Shown: positions 1 to 11,967 of the stretch, in pieces
How positions within the stretch are numbered: position 1 is the stretch's first letter
Layout of the letters: the number at the start of each line of letters is the position of its first letter
From: Entomortierella parvispora
Taxonomy: Eukaryota; Mortierellomycota; Mortierellomycetes; Mortierellales; Mortierellaceae
Direction: 5' to 3'
NCBI GenBank assembly: GCA_963573315.1
Contig: OY752147.1
Location: 1,364,001-1,428,000, forward strand
DNA length: 64,000 nucleotides
Notes under the pieces: generated by a model
Seen by the model: only the letters and a program-made list of their open reading frames with translations
Told to the model about the DNA's origin: nothing
Database searches by the model: none
Translations under genes and position numbers: made by a program

Positions 1-2577
1 AGATCAGCGAGGGGGTAAAGAAGTAAAGAAGATGGGATACGCGCACGGCCCCACAATGCTCATTCGCCTGTGCCTGTGGAGAAATGAACTGGCAGACAAC
101 GTGGCATCCCCTTCGGAGGAATGTAATCTGAGGGGAGATCTATGTTTATTGCATGCGAAGTGAAGTCAAACACATGACAGGAACATGTCGTTCGTTGTCA
201 AAGCAGAGCAAAGGTGTTCATTGGAGGGCCACGCGTGGTTCATTGGATTCTTCAACTGTTCTGTTTATTTTGCTTGTTCTTGACTCCTGTCTATCTATCG
301 GTCTGCTCTCAGTCAACCCGTCCTCCAAAGAAAACCAAGCTGTGCAGGATACGCCAACGAGCAGGCGGCAGACCATCGCATCCCAAAAATTTTAGTGACA
401 TCCACCATCGCACGAGACTCCTTCCGGATCTTACCCGCATTCCTCATCAGAGATCTCGTCCGACAACGGTGCCACGGGCCTCTAACCCCCCTAAGTCAGT
501 AAAGGATCCGGCAAACAAGTTCACCTTCATTTCCCTCAAGCAGTAGTCAGTGCACTCGTCGGCCAAGGAAAGGAGTCAGCTCATAGCCTTTTCAGGGAGA
601 ACTGTGCTCCTTGGTAAAGAGATGGAATGAGATCCATGAGCCTCAATAATAAAACGAGCGGCGTAACGACAAGTCGAAAGGCCCACTACGCTGGCCCATG
701 TGGAGTGACCCCAAACTCCTTTACCACCCTGACTTTTTGTACGAAAACTAAGTTCTCGCCGACGACTGGACCCTTCCCTCATACAAACCTGATCAGAACT
801 GCTTGATGTCCTCGAACCACTCCTCTGGCCAGAAGAGAGCCCTCCATAAGCAGTAGAGCGAACCAAGCTGGTCCTGCTTTCCTATTCGGAGCAAAGAAGT
901 TCATCCTCAAAAAAGCAAAACAAAAAAGGACAAACCTCTTCCATCTCGCACCCTGGTCACCTTTTTGAGTCAAGAGGAGAACCTCACATGTTCGCTCAGA
1001 CCCCTGCTACCCCCTCTCTACGAGACAAAGACCAGAGCATCACCTCAGAGTCTAGACTTCCGCAATGTGAAGACGCCAGGCTTTTGATATGGAATAAAGG
1101 GAAACCTTGGAACTTTCATAGGTGAGAGCCATCAGGCCTGGAAATCACTCCAGAGCCACTCAGGCTTTCACAGATGAGGCCACAAGGCGAATCACCCCAG
1201 AGCCCCGCAGACATTCACAAGGTCCATCCAAAGCTCCAAACCACGCCCAAAGGACGAGCAACTGACCAGAGGTTGTGGCAGGGAGCAGTGTTGTCAAGTG
1301 TGTGTTGGAAAGAGTGCGTTCGGTACCTTTTGGTGCTTCTCTGAAGCGTTCATGCCGAGTCCAGGAGAGTTTGTATTGACGAACGTCCCCGGGACGAAGC
1401 GGACAGGAGGGTGCGGACAGAGAACTAAGGAGAGTGGAGAGCTTGGCAGGATGTTGGGAAGTGGGAAGAGGTGTGTGTGAAGGGTGAAGGGAGAAGAAAA
1501 GAAAGAAAGAGAGAAAAACGAGAACGGCAAGTTTCGTCGCCTTTTTATACCTTTCAGCTTTATAAAATTTGGCCTCACCTCTCCATAGCTGCAAGTTTAC
1601 CTGGTTTTCACTCTGTTTTCCTTTTGGCAGCCATGCAACGCGCCATGTGAACACTGTGTACTGGCCCCATGCAACCACTTTTCGAGTCAAGTTACGTTAA
1701 CTTTTGCCAAAATTTGAAAATTTGCAAATTTGATCAAATTTGCCAAACTGTCCTCTCCACAACTGCAAGATCACCTGGGTTTTATTCGCGTCCCCGTTCG
1801 GGAGCCATGCAACAAGCCATGTAGCTGTTCGTGCTGGCGCCATGCAACGACTTTCAACTCAAGATACCTTAACAGTTTTGCAAATTTGGCGAATTTTAGT
1901 GAATTTGCAAAAATAAATCGACGCGACGGGAGGATCAGCTTCGTAAACTACGTAGGATGGATTTCAGTGACGACTATCGCGTCTCTGGCCATCGAGTCTC
2001 TGACTATCGAGTGTCTGCATCGTGTTCGTTGCGAGTCTTGTGTATGCCGAAGGACAGGGGTGAATAGCGAATCCCATGTTAGTCAAGATGCTGGAGAGTG
2101 CGCCCATTTTGAGCCGCTGAGCCCGGATCGATCCTTACTACTTCCTGCACTCTCTCACCCATCGGCGATCTCCCGGCGATGGCCCCCCCACAGTCGTCTT
2201 GTAGCGTCCGCCTACCTGGTGTCCTCCAGTGCTTTTTCTGCGGCTGTCAGTAATAACATTCCTTTCATTCATGCGTCTAAGCGCTTCCCATTGGCTCTCT
2301 CATGAGCAAGGGCATCCTCAACTGGTTTCTCTGACATGAGCAAAGCACATCTCTCCCGCGATTCGCCTCGACCGGTGGGCCAATGTCGTTGTGTCTTTCA
2401 ATATCCAGCCCATTCAAGGTCTTCCAACGCATCTATGCGCATGTGTGACCGCCACCAATTTCGCCCACATTGCCACACGCGACCAATCCAAACACCGTCC
2501 AAGCACCGCTCGGCCTAAGCGCCCAATGGAGAGCAACAAAGAGTCAAGGAGAATAGACAAAAAAGACAATGTGATCT
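1..2577. other. Left intergenic region without a supportable gene
   Basis: No reading frame here shows convincing protein-family similarity or an exon-intron pattern like its neighbours. The longest open frame, about 190 codons from 1730, runs through a duplicated AT-rich segment and has no coding character. The region holds a purine-rich stretch near 1490-1520 and the diverged direct repeat listed separately. It may carry the 3' side or promoter of a gene left of the window. Confidence 0.6.
1578..1912. repeat. Diverged tandem direct repeat, two copies of about 160 bp
   Basis: Copy 1 (about 1578-1727) and copy 2 (about 1752-1912) share the same order of words. Each begins with cctctcca, then gcaag, acctgg with a T-run, a paired gccatgcaac and gccatgt, then ccatgcaac, an ac..cttaac block, and ends in an AT-rich tail built from tttgcaaattt-like words. 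Similarity is clear but imperfect, so the duplication is old or a remnant of a dispersed repeat. Confidence 0.6.
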
Positions 2578-5500
2578 TTATTGCCGCACCAAATTGTCCT
2601 TTGGCTGGTTGGCGTAAAACTGGTTGTAGTCCAATCGAACAATCAAACAAAGGAACTGGACCGTCTCTGTGGCGCTAAAGAATGAAAGCGCCTGAATCAA
2701 GAGCTGAACATGGTAGACAAACTGCTGCTCAAATTCATTCAGTCGCCTCATCGCCTGTTCTATCGATTGAACCTGCGGTGGTAGTGTCAAAGTCTCGGCC
2801 TCTTCTTCCAACTGCGCTTCCATGGCCACAATGGCACGTGTGAACCGATCCGTATAGGCTGCAAACTTGATGCATTGGTTCATGAGTTTTGAATAAATCT
2901 AGATTTGAATGGACAGACAGGATCGCGACGTTGTTAACATGCGTAGATGTATCAATGTCGACTAGAGACCACCTCTGAAAATATGCACCTACCCGAAGCA
3001 GCTTGGAGTTGGTGAGCATGCACTGGTTCAAGCAAGTGTCGAGGAAATCAGAGTGGATCTGAAGAACCTGATCCACAGTCGAAACCTTGGCCAGGTTCGC
3101 TGCCAATTCTCTCCAGTTGGGCTCCAAGACCTCCGAGCATACATAGTATGAGAATTGCTGAACGAACGTCAACATTTTTGCCCGTACACTATAGACTCGC
3201 CCACGCCATCCCAGTAGTTCCGGTGACGCATTCTTCCAGACTGGAGATTTGACGTGCTCGATCCAAGTGTTACACAGCACCTGTTCACCGTGCTTCAGGT
3301 ACAGTAGATGACGGAAGAGAAGTTGGTATTTCGTCAAAGCCTTGCGAGAGATCACAAGCGAGAGAGGAAACTTGACAGAATAATCCAAAGTGAGCACATC
3401 CATGCCTTTGGTTTGTGAGAACAGAAAATGGCGATTGTTAATACATGACACATATTGAAGGATAGGAGTTGTACGGTGCATGTCAGCCTTTTCATAGTTA
3501 CCAGATAGAGGTCCTCTGCTGGTTGCAGGCGGTGCTTCACTTGGTGTGGCCATCACGCCCTCCATAGATGATGAAGTTCTAGATGGTCCTCCGCCGCCCA
3601 ATGTATTGAACATCTCCTCGTGCCAAGAATCCGTCGGTGCATGTCCATTCTGGCCGCTTCCACTATTGGCCCGACTATGGACTGGGGCCCTCGATTCCCG
3701 CGACTGATTGGATGCCCGTGATTCTCCCCGATCAGCAGATCCTTGTCCCTGTCCTTGATTGAGTCCTAGTCCTCCGACATTGATAATACGCAAAAGCTGA
3801 TCCACCAAGCTGAGATGACTCATGTCCACCTTCAAGTCTTCTTTGAAGACATCATTCACAGTAACAGACGAGGGGTTCCGCAAGACAAGGTCCATCAGCG
3901 ATTGCAGCTTTGTGAGTGACACTTCCCGAGCAGGTCGTTTCAGCTCTGCAGAGGCGAGATCCAGAAAATGAGTAAAGTAGTCTGACTGATCCAAGAAAAA
4001 GTATCGCTTCATAGACCTATAGAACCATCAATGAAGAAGAAATGTTTTGAATTTGTTAGACAATTCGACTTTGAGAGAAACAAACGGCGCCAAACGTAAC
4101 GTTCCGTACCTGAGTCGTCCAAGTAGTTGCTTTTCTTCTAAAAGTAAAGCAAGCAACTTTCTGTTTGCGGATTGGTACGCAGCTTCGATGGTGTCAACAA
4201 GATTGATGCCAGTCAGAGAGGACAAGATGTCGTTTCCGTCGGTTGAACTTTCAGATTGTGAGGCCTGCACCGACGTTGGCTGACTCTCGTTGACTTGAGA
4301 GAGGTGGATGCCACATTCCCGAATAACGTTCAAGTATTTTCCAGCGAGGAGAATCTTGTTCTTCAATGGCACCAAGAATGAAGGGACATGGTTCTCCCGT
4401 ATCGTGTACCGCTGCTCCCAGTATGCATCGTTAAAGTCTTCTTTGATGTTTTCCTTGTTGACTTTGCGGCTTTCGACAATCATAAACTCTTCATAAGGGT
4501 CCCGAATCTCGCCCTTGTGGATCCAAGATTCCAACATGGCAATGTATGGTACTGCAGCTTTGTTGAGTAGGAATCCATAAAGCTTTTTTGTCGCAGGATC
4601 ACTACAGAAGGATAGGCATGGCGGGGGTAAGTATGCGGAAGAAATTCTGTTTGCTGCTTTAAAGTCGTCACTAGTCAGTCTGTCACACTTGCCCACTCAT
4701 GTTGAACATTCCCGTAGCCAAGATGGCGAGGATGCTGCCTCCTTTGCACTCAAGAGGGATACCCTCCTTAGGGTTCAGCAGTGCTTCAATGTCGTCTCCC
4801 AGTTCTTCCTTCTTTCCCGCTTCCCTGATCACGCCTACGAGGACATCCAACGAGGTCAACGTTTGCAGAGTAGGCTGAATGTAATACCACAGCTTTTGTA
4901 GTGTAAACTCGGGCGATGATCGAAACTGAGTTTCCAGTTGGGCGATTAGAATAAGGTATTCCTATGGATGGTGTCAACGATAGTTAGCCTGTTGGGTTCA
5001 ATGTTGACTCGTCTGACGCTGCGACTCAAGAAGTCTCATATACCTTGAGCAATGTCCGGATAGCAGCACAGAGGGCATGGCTCACAAATCCATATTCGAA
5101 CCGAGAGTGCAGTTCGACAAAAGCCTCGAGTGAAAGGTATATGGAGGCCAGAGGCAAGATTCGTGAGACAAGATCTCGCAACGAGGGTTCTAGACGAAAA
5201 TAAAAGAACGGGTTTAGCACAATGTATTCCAAGAGAGAGCAGAGCCATGGTAGGAAAAGGAGGGAAAGGAGTGAACATGTGTCCTTGTAGTACCTATGCT
5301 ATCATCTGTCTTGAATTCTTTGTGGACGTATTCGGCGTCCTGATCCTGTGCAGACACAGGCCGCCGGATTGGAGTTATGAACTTTCCTTCGATACCCTTT
5401 TAAGAAGCACAGGAAGAGTGGGATAAAAAAGAGGAGCCAATCAGCCAGTCAGTCAGCCAGTCATTCAGTCAATCAGTCAGTCGCGCAGACAGAGAGAGAA

Positions 5501-5616
5501 AGAGAAAGAGAGATTGAAAGGACAAATCGTGGGACAAGTGGAGAGTGTACCATCATGGTGAAGAGGACATCCTCGATGATGGCGTGTTCCTGCAGGAGTA
5601 TCCTCTGCTCGAGCAT
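2578..5616 (-). CDS. Gamma-tubulin complex component 2 (GCP2/Spc97 family)
   Basis: This is a subunit of the gamma-tubulin small complex that nucleates microtubules at spindle pole bodies. Exons read rightwards to leftwards from about 5616. The first, ending in EDVLFTMM, joins at 5551 to a segment beginning KGIEGKFI. Next come a block with LRDLVSRILPLASIY and FEYGFVSHAL (5026-5200), a block with LQKLWYYIQPTLQTL (about 4730-4965), and the hallmark stretch DPYEEFMIVE plus YWEQRYTIRE (about 4400-4500). The C-terminal gamma-tubulin-binding region begins at MKRYFFLDQSDYFTHFLDLA (4012) and ends with IVRLDYNQFY. Order and motifs match human TUBGCP2. The start is uncertain: an acceptor-like tttcag at about 5727 allows a longer 5' exon, and the N-terminal extension usual in the family is not seen. 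An AATAAA on the minus strand overlaps the stop codon (2577-2582). Confidence 0.9.
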
Positions 5617-6044
5617 GGAGTGTGTATGTAGATGTTGTAATGGAGTGCGTGAGTGTGTGTATGCAGTGATCCTGATCTCGTTTCCTGTGCCCTGGTTCCT
5701 GGTCCCGTTGGTGATGCGTGTGTCCTGAAAAGAGAGCAAGGAAGGAAAAGAAGCGCGTTTTCTCTTTCTTGCACACACACATCACACACAGAGTGACTGT
5801 CCTGTCCCACTCCGTGCGTGCAAAGAAGAAAGAAAAAAAGGCGCTCTCCACTCCACACCGTGCAATGCGGTGCTGTCGCGTGTTTCCTCTGCTCATCTCC
5901 CTTCCTCCCTCCTTCCTCCCTCCCTTCCTCCCTTTCTTGACCTCATTCTGTACTCTTCCTCTCTCCTTCTCTCTCTTTCTCTCCTTCTCATTCCTGCATT
6001 TCTACCGCAGTCCATCCTCATTCTTCTCTTCCTGTAAACTCACC
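5617..6044. promoter_or_regulatory. Divergent promoter region between the GCP2 gene and the coiled-coil gene
   Basis: About 430 bp separates the two likely start codons, so both genes probably share control elements here. The right half is a long pyrimidine tract on the plus strand (about 5880-6010), typical of fungal 5' leaders. No defined binding site was recognised. Confidence 0.45.
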
Positions 6045-9000
6045 ATGGCCGCGTCTTCTGCCGCGCGCACCCTGCCTCTCCCGGGCTCCCCCTCTTCCGT
6101 CTCTCTCACAAACCATCCCCATCGCTCATCCCTCAAGGCCGCCAACAACCAGGTCCGATGGCCCGTCAACCTCAACCAGCTTGCTGCAATCTCTCTGGAT
6201 GACGACTCGGACCTGGACCGCTCGCTCACCGACGGTATCCCCTCACTCTCCTTTGGTTGCCCTGGACGCGATAGAGACTGTGGACACGCTGACTGACACC
6301 ACAAACCCACGCCTTTCCTTTTCACCCCGTCCCATCTCTCTCTTCCTGTCTTTTAGTGTCGAGAGACGACATTGGATCCGTCAAACTGCTTAGGATGCTC
6401 AAGGACAGCGATGACGAGTCCGACTCGAGGCTTCGAAGGTGAGTAGGATCACCACCGGCTGCGTTTCTGTTCATCTATCACAAATGGCCAGAGTTGCACC
6501 TTTCCCCTGGCCAATTCTAATCTATCTCCTGCAATTTTTTTCTTCTTCTGCTTCGTTTTTGTGTTGTCGCCTCCCCGGATACTTTTTTTCCCTTCTTTTT
6601 TTTTCTTTCTTTTCTCCTGGCATTCCTTCCGTCCTTCGGATAACACAGACCCAGATCCATCTACTCCAACCTGCAGCAGAGTACCCAACAAAGGCAAAAG
6701 CTCGGTAACCCCGCGAACCGCTCCTCTCTCCAAATGATCTCGGATCCACAACTGAGCTCCACGAATATACCCACACCTCAAAGGACTAGATCAGACAACA
6801 GGGGATCAACCGATGCCGCTGCTGTCAGCCGACTCGGTCGTCCTTCTGGACTTCGACAGAACCAATCCGAGGTCGCGTTGACCTCCTCCAAGCGACAGAG
6901 CTATGTGGGCAATAGTCCCGAGGACATGGAAAGCATTTACTCAGAAGCACAAGCGCTGGCGCAACGACTCGGTGCTCAAGCTGCCAGAGGCAATGGGACC
7001 ACAGCAGTCCCAGAAGGCATCGCGCGTCCTGCTGTCAAACGAGAAGGCTTGAGCCCAAACGCTACCTTGGCACAACCTACCACACCTTCCAACAGGACTT
7101 CGCTCGGTGGTGCTGATTCAAGCTCAATGCTGCGAAAGCCTCGCTCAAGTCTAACACAGGCCTCTTCACGACTCTCGATGCCATCAAGGCTGACGGGATC
7201 CAACTCGACGCCATCTCTCAAACCTCGAAATGGGACAACTGCTATCCTAGGATCGAAACCAGAGCCCCGAGTCAACGGTCCTGCATCAAAGCCACGAGAA
7301 CAAGAGCGAGATATGCCGTCGCCCTCGCGTATTCCTGGCTCTCCAACATCGTCCCTCCCTACTCCAGCCGCCAGGAAATTGGCTGGACTACAACAACAGT
7401 CGCCATTAGCTCGACCTTTAGCAAAGTCCAATGGTCCAGTGGCTCCAGCACTTCTTCCAAATCTACCCATCTCACCCATCTCCACGAATGAGAGTCAGGC
7501 CATCGCTGATTTAACAGAGGAATTGGAGAGGTGGAAGACAGAAGCAAGAGAGCATCGTCGAGAAAAGGTGGCCACAGAAAGTCTTCGAAAGCAGATCACC
7601 ATTCTGGAACGCGATCTGGAAACTGCATTAGAGACACTTCAAAACACAGAAGGAAAGCTTATCCAGACAAAGGCTGAGCAGGACGCTGCCCAGCCCAGGT
7701 TGATAGAGTACGAGAAAACTATTCAGGAAATGAAGTCTGCAATTGAACAGGAGAAGTCTCAGAGAGATCAGTCCAAGATGGAGGAAGTGGCTGCCCGACA
7801 GCAGGAGCTGGAGGATCTGAAGGCTAGCAATGAGGGTAAGCCAGATGTATCATCTGAGTGTCTGAGTGTCTGACGAGAAGGCCTTCAATCATTTAAGATG
7901 CGCGTCCTTCTTTTAGCCAAAGTCGTAGAACTTGAGCGACAGCTATCTAAAGCTCACCAAGAAATTGAACAGCTCGAGGTCCAGGCATCACCGCCAGAAC
8001 TCCAAGATATTCAACAGGCTTTATTTTCAGCCACTCAAGATTTGGAAGAATCCAAGCTTATAACAAAGAAACTAGAAGCAGATTTAGCTGACGAGAAAAT
8101 CAAGGTCTCGAGAGAACAGGAAGAGTCAGGGCATCTCCTTGTCAAATTGAGTCAGCTTCAAGAAACAATTGCGTAAGTATCATATGAGGAAAATATCCGA
8201 GTGTTTCGCTGAAACGCCATGCTGACTGTAGCTATCCACTCGACTGAACCGGCATAGGAACCAATTAAGAGACAATAACATTCTCAAGGATCAAGTCAAG
8301 GAGCATGACAAGTGCGTTGAAAATGCTGAGGTGATGGAATACAAGCACAAACAGGAGCTCTCTCGACTTCAGGTACCATCATATCGGCAGTGATATTTCA
8401 TTTGCTTTTTTAATATTACGCTATAAAACTAACGATGCTGCTCTCTATAGAATGACATCAACGCTCAGCAAAAGAATCTTGCACAGGAACAGGAGCAGCG
8501 CGCAATGATGTAAGGAGACTCATCGTTGCTCTAGACGCCGCCAAGAGGATGCAGTATTGACCCGCTCTTTTATGACCTCTAGTGAGCAAGCATTTCAAGA
8601 CCAACAGTTTCAATCACATCAGCTCCAGCAACAGATCCAATTGCAGCAGACGCAACTTTTGCAACAGCAGACCGAGATTGTTAATCTGCGTGCTGCTCTC
8701 GAAGTAGAGCAAAAACAATCTGCCTTGCTGCAGGAACAACGACTCAATAACCCGCAGTTTGGCCGTCGAGTATCCTTGGATGGCGAGCTGAATGGTTCTT
8801 TCCTCATGATTGAAACTGCAAACAGCTTTGGGTCGCAATCTGGAGCGGCAGCAGGTTCTGACTCTGGATTAAAACTATCGGGGCAGTCACCTATACATGC
8901 GTCCTACCAACCCACAGCCCTACTCACCTCGCCTGGAACCGGCACTGGTGGATTTGTTCCCTCAGGCTCATCGACGAGTTTGCCCTCACCTATTCATCAA

Positions 9001-9687
9001 CAGGGGTCCGTTAGTGGCGGCGTCTTGAGCCGATCTATGCAATCAAATACTGGATTTGCGAACCAAAGTGGTCTTTCGGGTGCTGCTGCAGGACTGCCTC
9101 CCACGGGTACCACTGTCATTGGGGGCATGGCGGGATCTTCTGCATTCGCTGGTCAAATGGAGGTAGAAGTCAAGCCCAGGATGCTCCATCGAGGCAGCTC
9201 TGGATCGATCTCTGGTATTCTTGCTAATAGTGGCCCTGCCGCCAACAATCGGCTGTCGATGCATGGTGATCCTCAGGGCTCCTCTGGTGGGGTGACACAG
9301 GTAAATATTCTTTCGATTGACTTGTGTTGCTTGAGAGAAGCAACATGTGTTTCCTGCGTTTTGAATGTAATATCACTCACGCCAATATTCTTTTTAGTCT
9401 GTTGAAGAACTCACGGCACAATTGCAGACACTGATCAAAGAAAAGGAGAAAGTAAGAACCGATTTGAATGGGTGGTTATTTTTGCCCTGTATTCTCCATT
9501 GTCTCTAAACATTGTCCTCATTGTAACCTCTCCTGTTCCTCTTTAGCTGCAAGCCGAGCTGAGCAAGATTCCAATCTCGGGAGGAGGACCAATGTCGAGG
9601 CGCAAGATGGAGATGTTGGAGGAGCAAATGGATGAAACCGAGCGAGCGATTAGCAAGATTCGATACAATATTCGAATGAAGTCATAA
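6045..9687 (+). CDS. Ser-rich coiled-coil protein, function unknown
   Basis: The start ATG at 6045 opens a short exon ending at 6234; the next exon runs from about 6355 to 6437. A large exon (about 6650-7834) encodes a disordered Ser/Pro/Arg-rich half, then a coiled coil beginning around LTEELERWKTEAREHRREK (about 7505). The coil continues through exons at 7918-8172, 8259-8371 and 8451-8510. A Gln-rich coil and a Gly/Ser-rich linker follow (8581-9300). Two small exons close the protein with EELTAQLQTLIKEKEK and a charged helix, MSRRKMEMLEEQMDETERAI, ending at the stop at 9685. The layout resembles a cytoskeletal or centrosomal scaffold, and the terminal helix is loosely reminiscent of enkurin-type C-termini, but I cannot assign a family. 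Gene identity as a real multi-exon gene is well supported by splice phases; function is not. Confidence 0.8.
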
Positions 9688-10068
9688 GACGCCGATCCCG
9701 AACTTTTCTTAGCGTGTAAATATGATTATATAGCATCTGATAGCATCTGCACTTTCTACTCGTACTTGATACCCTCACCTGTCTTATCGATAGTCTTATT
9801 TCAATGCGTACACTACAGCATACCGGCCAACAACATCTTTTGTAGGAGTACAGTACCAACCATAAATATACTAAACCACCTCATTCCTTCAATAGTGTAA
9901 CACCTATCAAGAATCAAACCCCAAGACTACAATATTGTCTTTGCCTTGTCTTTATTGTCTTTATCTCTTCTCTCTGCTTCTGCCTCACGATTGATTTTCA
10001 CTTCCGACGCCACATCAAAGAACAAAGTTGATACTCAAAGAATAGGACGACAGTGAAAGAAAATTACT
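9688..10068. other. Convergent 3' region
   Basis: About 380 bp lies between the stop codons of two convergent genes. It contains TTTATT at 9951-9956, an AATAAA poly(A) signal for the minus-strand gene about 110 bp past its stop. Nothing else was recognised. Confidence 0.5.
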
Positions 10069-11967
10069 TTAATACTGTCCACCGTAAGGTCCCTGGTTAT
10101 TATTATAGGATGGGTCACGTTGAGGAGGCTGCGGGCGGTATCCTGGTCCCGGGTTTCCGTGATGACCTCCATTGTAAGGTGGGTATTGAGAAGGTCCATG
10201 GCCAGGGCTGGGCGAGCTGTAACCATGCGAAGTAGGAGATGGACGACCACCATTATAAGGAGGCGAGCCCGGATGTTGATTTCTTGGTCCACGGTTATTG
10301 TTATTATATCCTTGATTTTGGTAATAAGACGGAGACATGGCCTGAGGGGAGTAAGGGCTACCACGGCTACTTGGGCTTGCGGGGTAAGGGCCATTGTTTT
10401 GTTGGATTCGCAATGGTGGAGGTGTCTGAGGGTGTTGGCGATATCCAGGACCGTTGTTGTACTGAGGCCCGCCTGCAGGGGATCGGTTGAATCCACCAGA
10501 GACTAGAGATCGGTCGTCGTAAAAGTCTTCACTGTACGCGCTCTCTGCATAAGGATCATCGTGCATCTCGGGGGCTGGGGCAGGTGGTGCGGCTGGTCGA
10601 TTGGATCCGGCACCGTTGGGTGGACTTCCATTGCTCCTGGGCGACGACGTCTGGCTCTTGTTGTTGTTGTTATGGGGGATAAATGGCATGGGGCTGGTCG
10701 CAGACGGCAAAGAGGGCATGATGGAGACGGTGGAATCTGAAATGGCGGCCGAGTGCATGGGGTCCTGGCTGGTGCTGGTAGGAGAAAGAAGGGACGAATG
10801 TTCAATCAACATTTGGACAGATCCAATGCTCTCCTTGTGACCCTGGATCTTTCGATTGTGGGCATCTTGTGCCTGTTCGATCGTCAGATACGCCTCTCCA
10901 TCGGACGAGTAGGAAGAACGAGGACTCAAAGGCTCCTTGGTCATCGCTCCTGCTTTGACAGGCGCACCACCCGTGGGTTGACGTGGATCGTGTGGGTAAT
11001 CACTGTCTTTACGGTTCTTGGCGATGTAGGTTTCCGGGTTGTCCATTCCTCGAAGATCCCGTCGGGGGTCAATATCTTCCTTGCCCAGGTAATATTCTGG
11101 AACGGGCGTCAAATTGCCCTGCTGAAGATCCCGAGGCTGAGGAGCACTGCGTTGAGCCCCGATGCTCTCTGGCTCCTGGCTATAAAAATCCAGATCGTCG
11201 TAGTAATCGCCAGATCCTCCCTCTTCTCCTCCTCCTGGTTGGTTCCCGTTCTGGAGACCTCCGTTATTGTTATTGTTGTTGTTGTTGTTGTTCTGGTCTC
11301 GAGGAACACCAGGGCTATTGTTCCGTTCAACATTTTGAATCTCTCTCGAGACAGGTCCTGAACCCTGCATGTAATTGTTGCCCCCGTTATTATTATTGTG
11401 GTTGCTTCCTTTGCTCTTGTTGCTCGAGGACGTGTGCAGGGCGGAACCAGGCTGAGCAAAGAGTTCATCCCTCATCCCAGGTCGGAACTGTTGCTGTTCC
11501 CTGAACTGAGCCTCCGGGCGATGGGTTGGACCTGCCGCGATACCGTTCTCGGGCGCCAGAGCCATTGGACCCGAGATGGCATTTTGAGTACCTGCACCTG
11601 CACCTGCACCTGACCCAATCTCCATCATATCTTTGGAGCCTTTACCCGAGGTGGATGTTGTGGCAGCGACTGAAGATCTTTGGCGACGTTTATAAAAGAC
11701 GAGGCCGACCAAGGCCAAGAGAACAACCACACCACCCGCAATCCCTCCAATCATCGCGCCCGAGGGTCCGCCAGCAGGCTCGGGTGTGGGTGTAGGAGTG
11801 TGGGTGACCGTGGCGGTGGCGGTGGTGGTGGCAACTGTGTGAGTGCCAGTGGTGGTACGCGTTGCACGGGTGGTGGTGGTGGAACGCGTGGTTGCACCTG
11901 CAGCATGCGTGGCGGCGGATGTTGCCTTGTGAGCTGCCTCTGTGGTCGAGTGGGTGGCTGCAGGCAT
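10069..11967 (-). CDS. Thr-rich single-pass membrane protein with long disordered cytoplasmic tail
   Basis: One uninterrupted frame of 632 residues. Residues 1-70 are Thr/Ala-rich with TPTPTPEP, a likely O-mannosylated ectodomain. A single membrane segment follows (about 73-92, AMIGGIAGGVVVLLALVGLV), then a basic stop-transfer KRRQR. The remaining ~535 residues are low-complexity, with Asn runs (NNNNNN near 230), Pro/Gly/Tyr/Gln-rich repeats and a PYNGG-type tail. The layout is that of Mid2/Wsc-like fungal wall sensors or mucin-like proteins with a glycine-zipper-like membrane helix, but no WSC domain or cysteine pattern is present. There is no N-terminal signal peptide, and an in-frame TGA lies 12 bases upstream of the ATG. 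It would therefore have to insert as a signal-anchor protein with its N-terminus outside. A surface role is inference. Confidence 0.75.
   Translation of the reverse strand: MPAATHSTTEAAHKATSAATHAAGATTRSTTTTRATRTTTGTHTVATTTATATVTHTPTPTPEPAGGPSGAMIGGIAGGVVVLLALVGLVFYKRRQRSSVAATTSTSGKGSKDMMEIGSGAGAGAGTQNAISGPMALAPENGIAAGPTHRPEAQFREQQQFRPGMRDELFAQPGSALHTSSSNKSKGSNHNNNNGGNNYMQGSGPVSREIQNVERNNSPGVPRDQNNNNNNNNNNGGLQNGNQPGGGEEGGSGDYYDDLDFYSQEPESIGAQRSAPQPRDLQQGNLTPVPEYYLGKEDIDPRRDLRGMDNPETYIAKNRKDSDYPHDPRQPTGGAPVKAGAMTKEPLSPRSSYSSDGEAYLTIEQAQDAHNRKIQGHKESIGSVQMLIEHSSLLSPTSTSQDPMHSAAISDSTVSIMPSLPSATSPMPFIPHNNNNKSQTSSPRSNGSPPNGAGSNRPAAPPAPAPEMHDDPYAESAYSEDFYDDRSLVSGGFNRSPAGGPQYNNGPGYRQHPQTPPPLRIQQNNGPYPASPSSRGSPYSPQAMSPSYYQNQGYNNNNRGPRNQHPGSPPYNGGRPSPTSHGYSSPSPGHGPSQYPPYNGGHHGNPGPGYRPQPPQRDPSYNNNQGPYGGQY

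Noticed and set aside
1730-2305. 191-codon open frame in the left intergenic region
   Set aside because: It starts inside the duplicated AT-rich segment, has no splice structure and no recognisable protein similarity.
5718-6296. 192-codon plus-strand frame starting in the GCP2 5' region
   Set aside because: It runs through a C/T-rich leader; the real gene starts at 6045 and splices at 6234.
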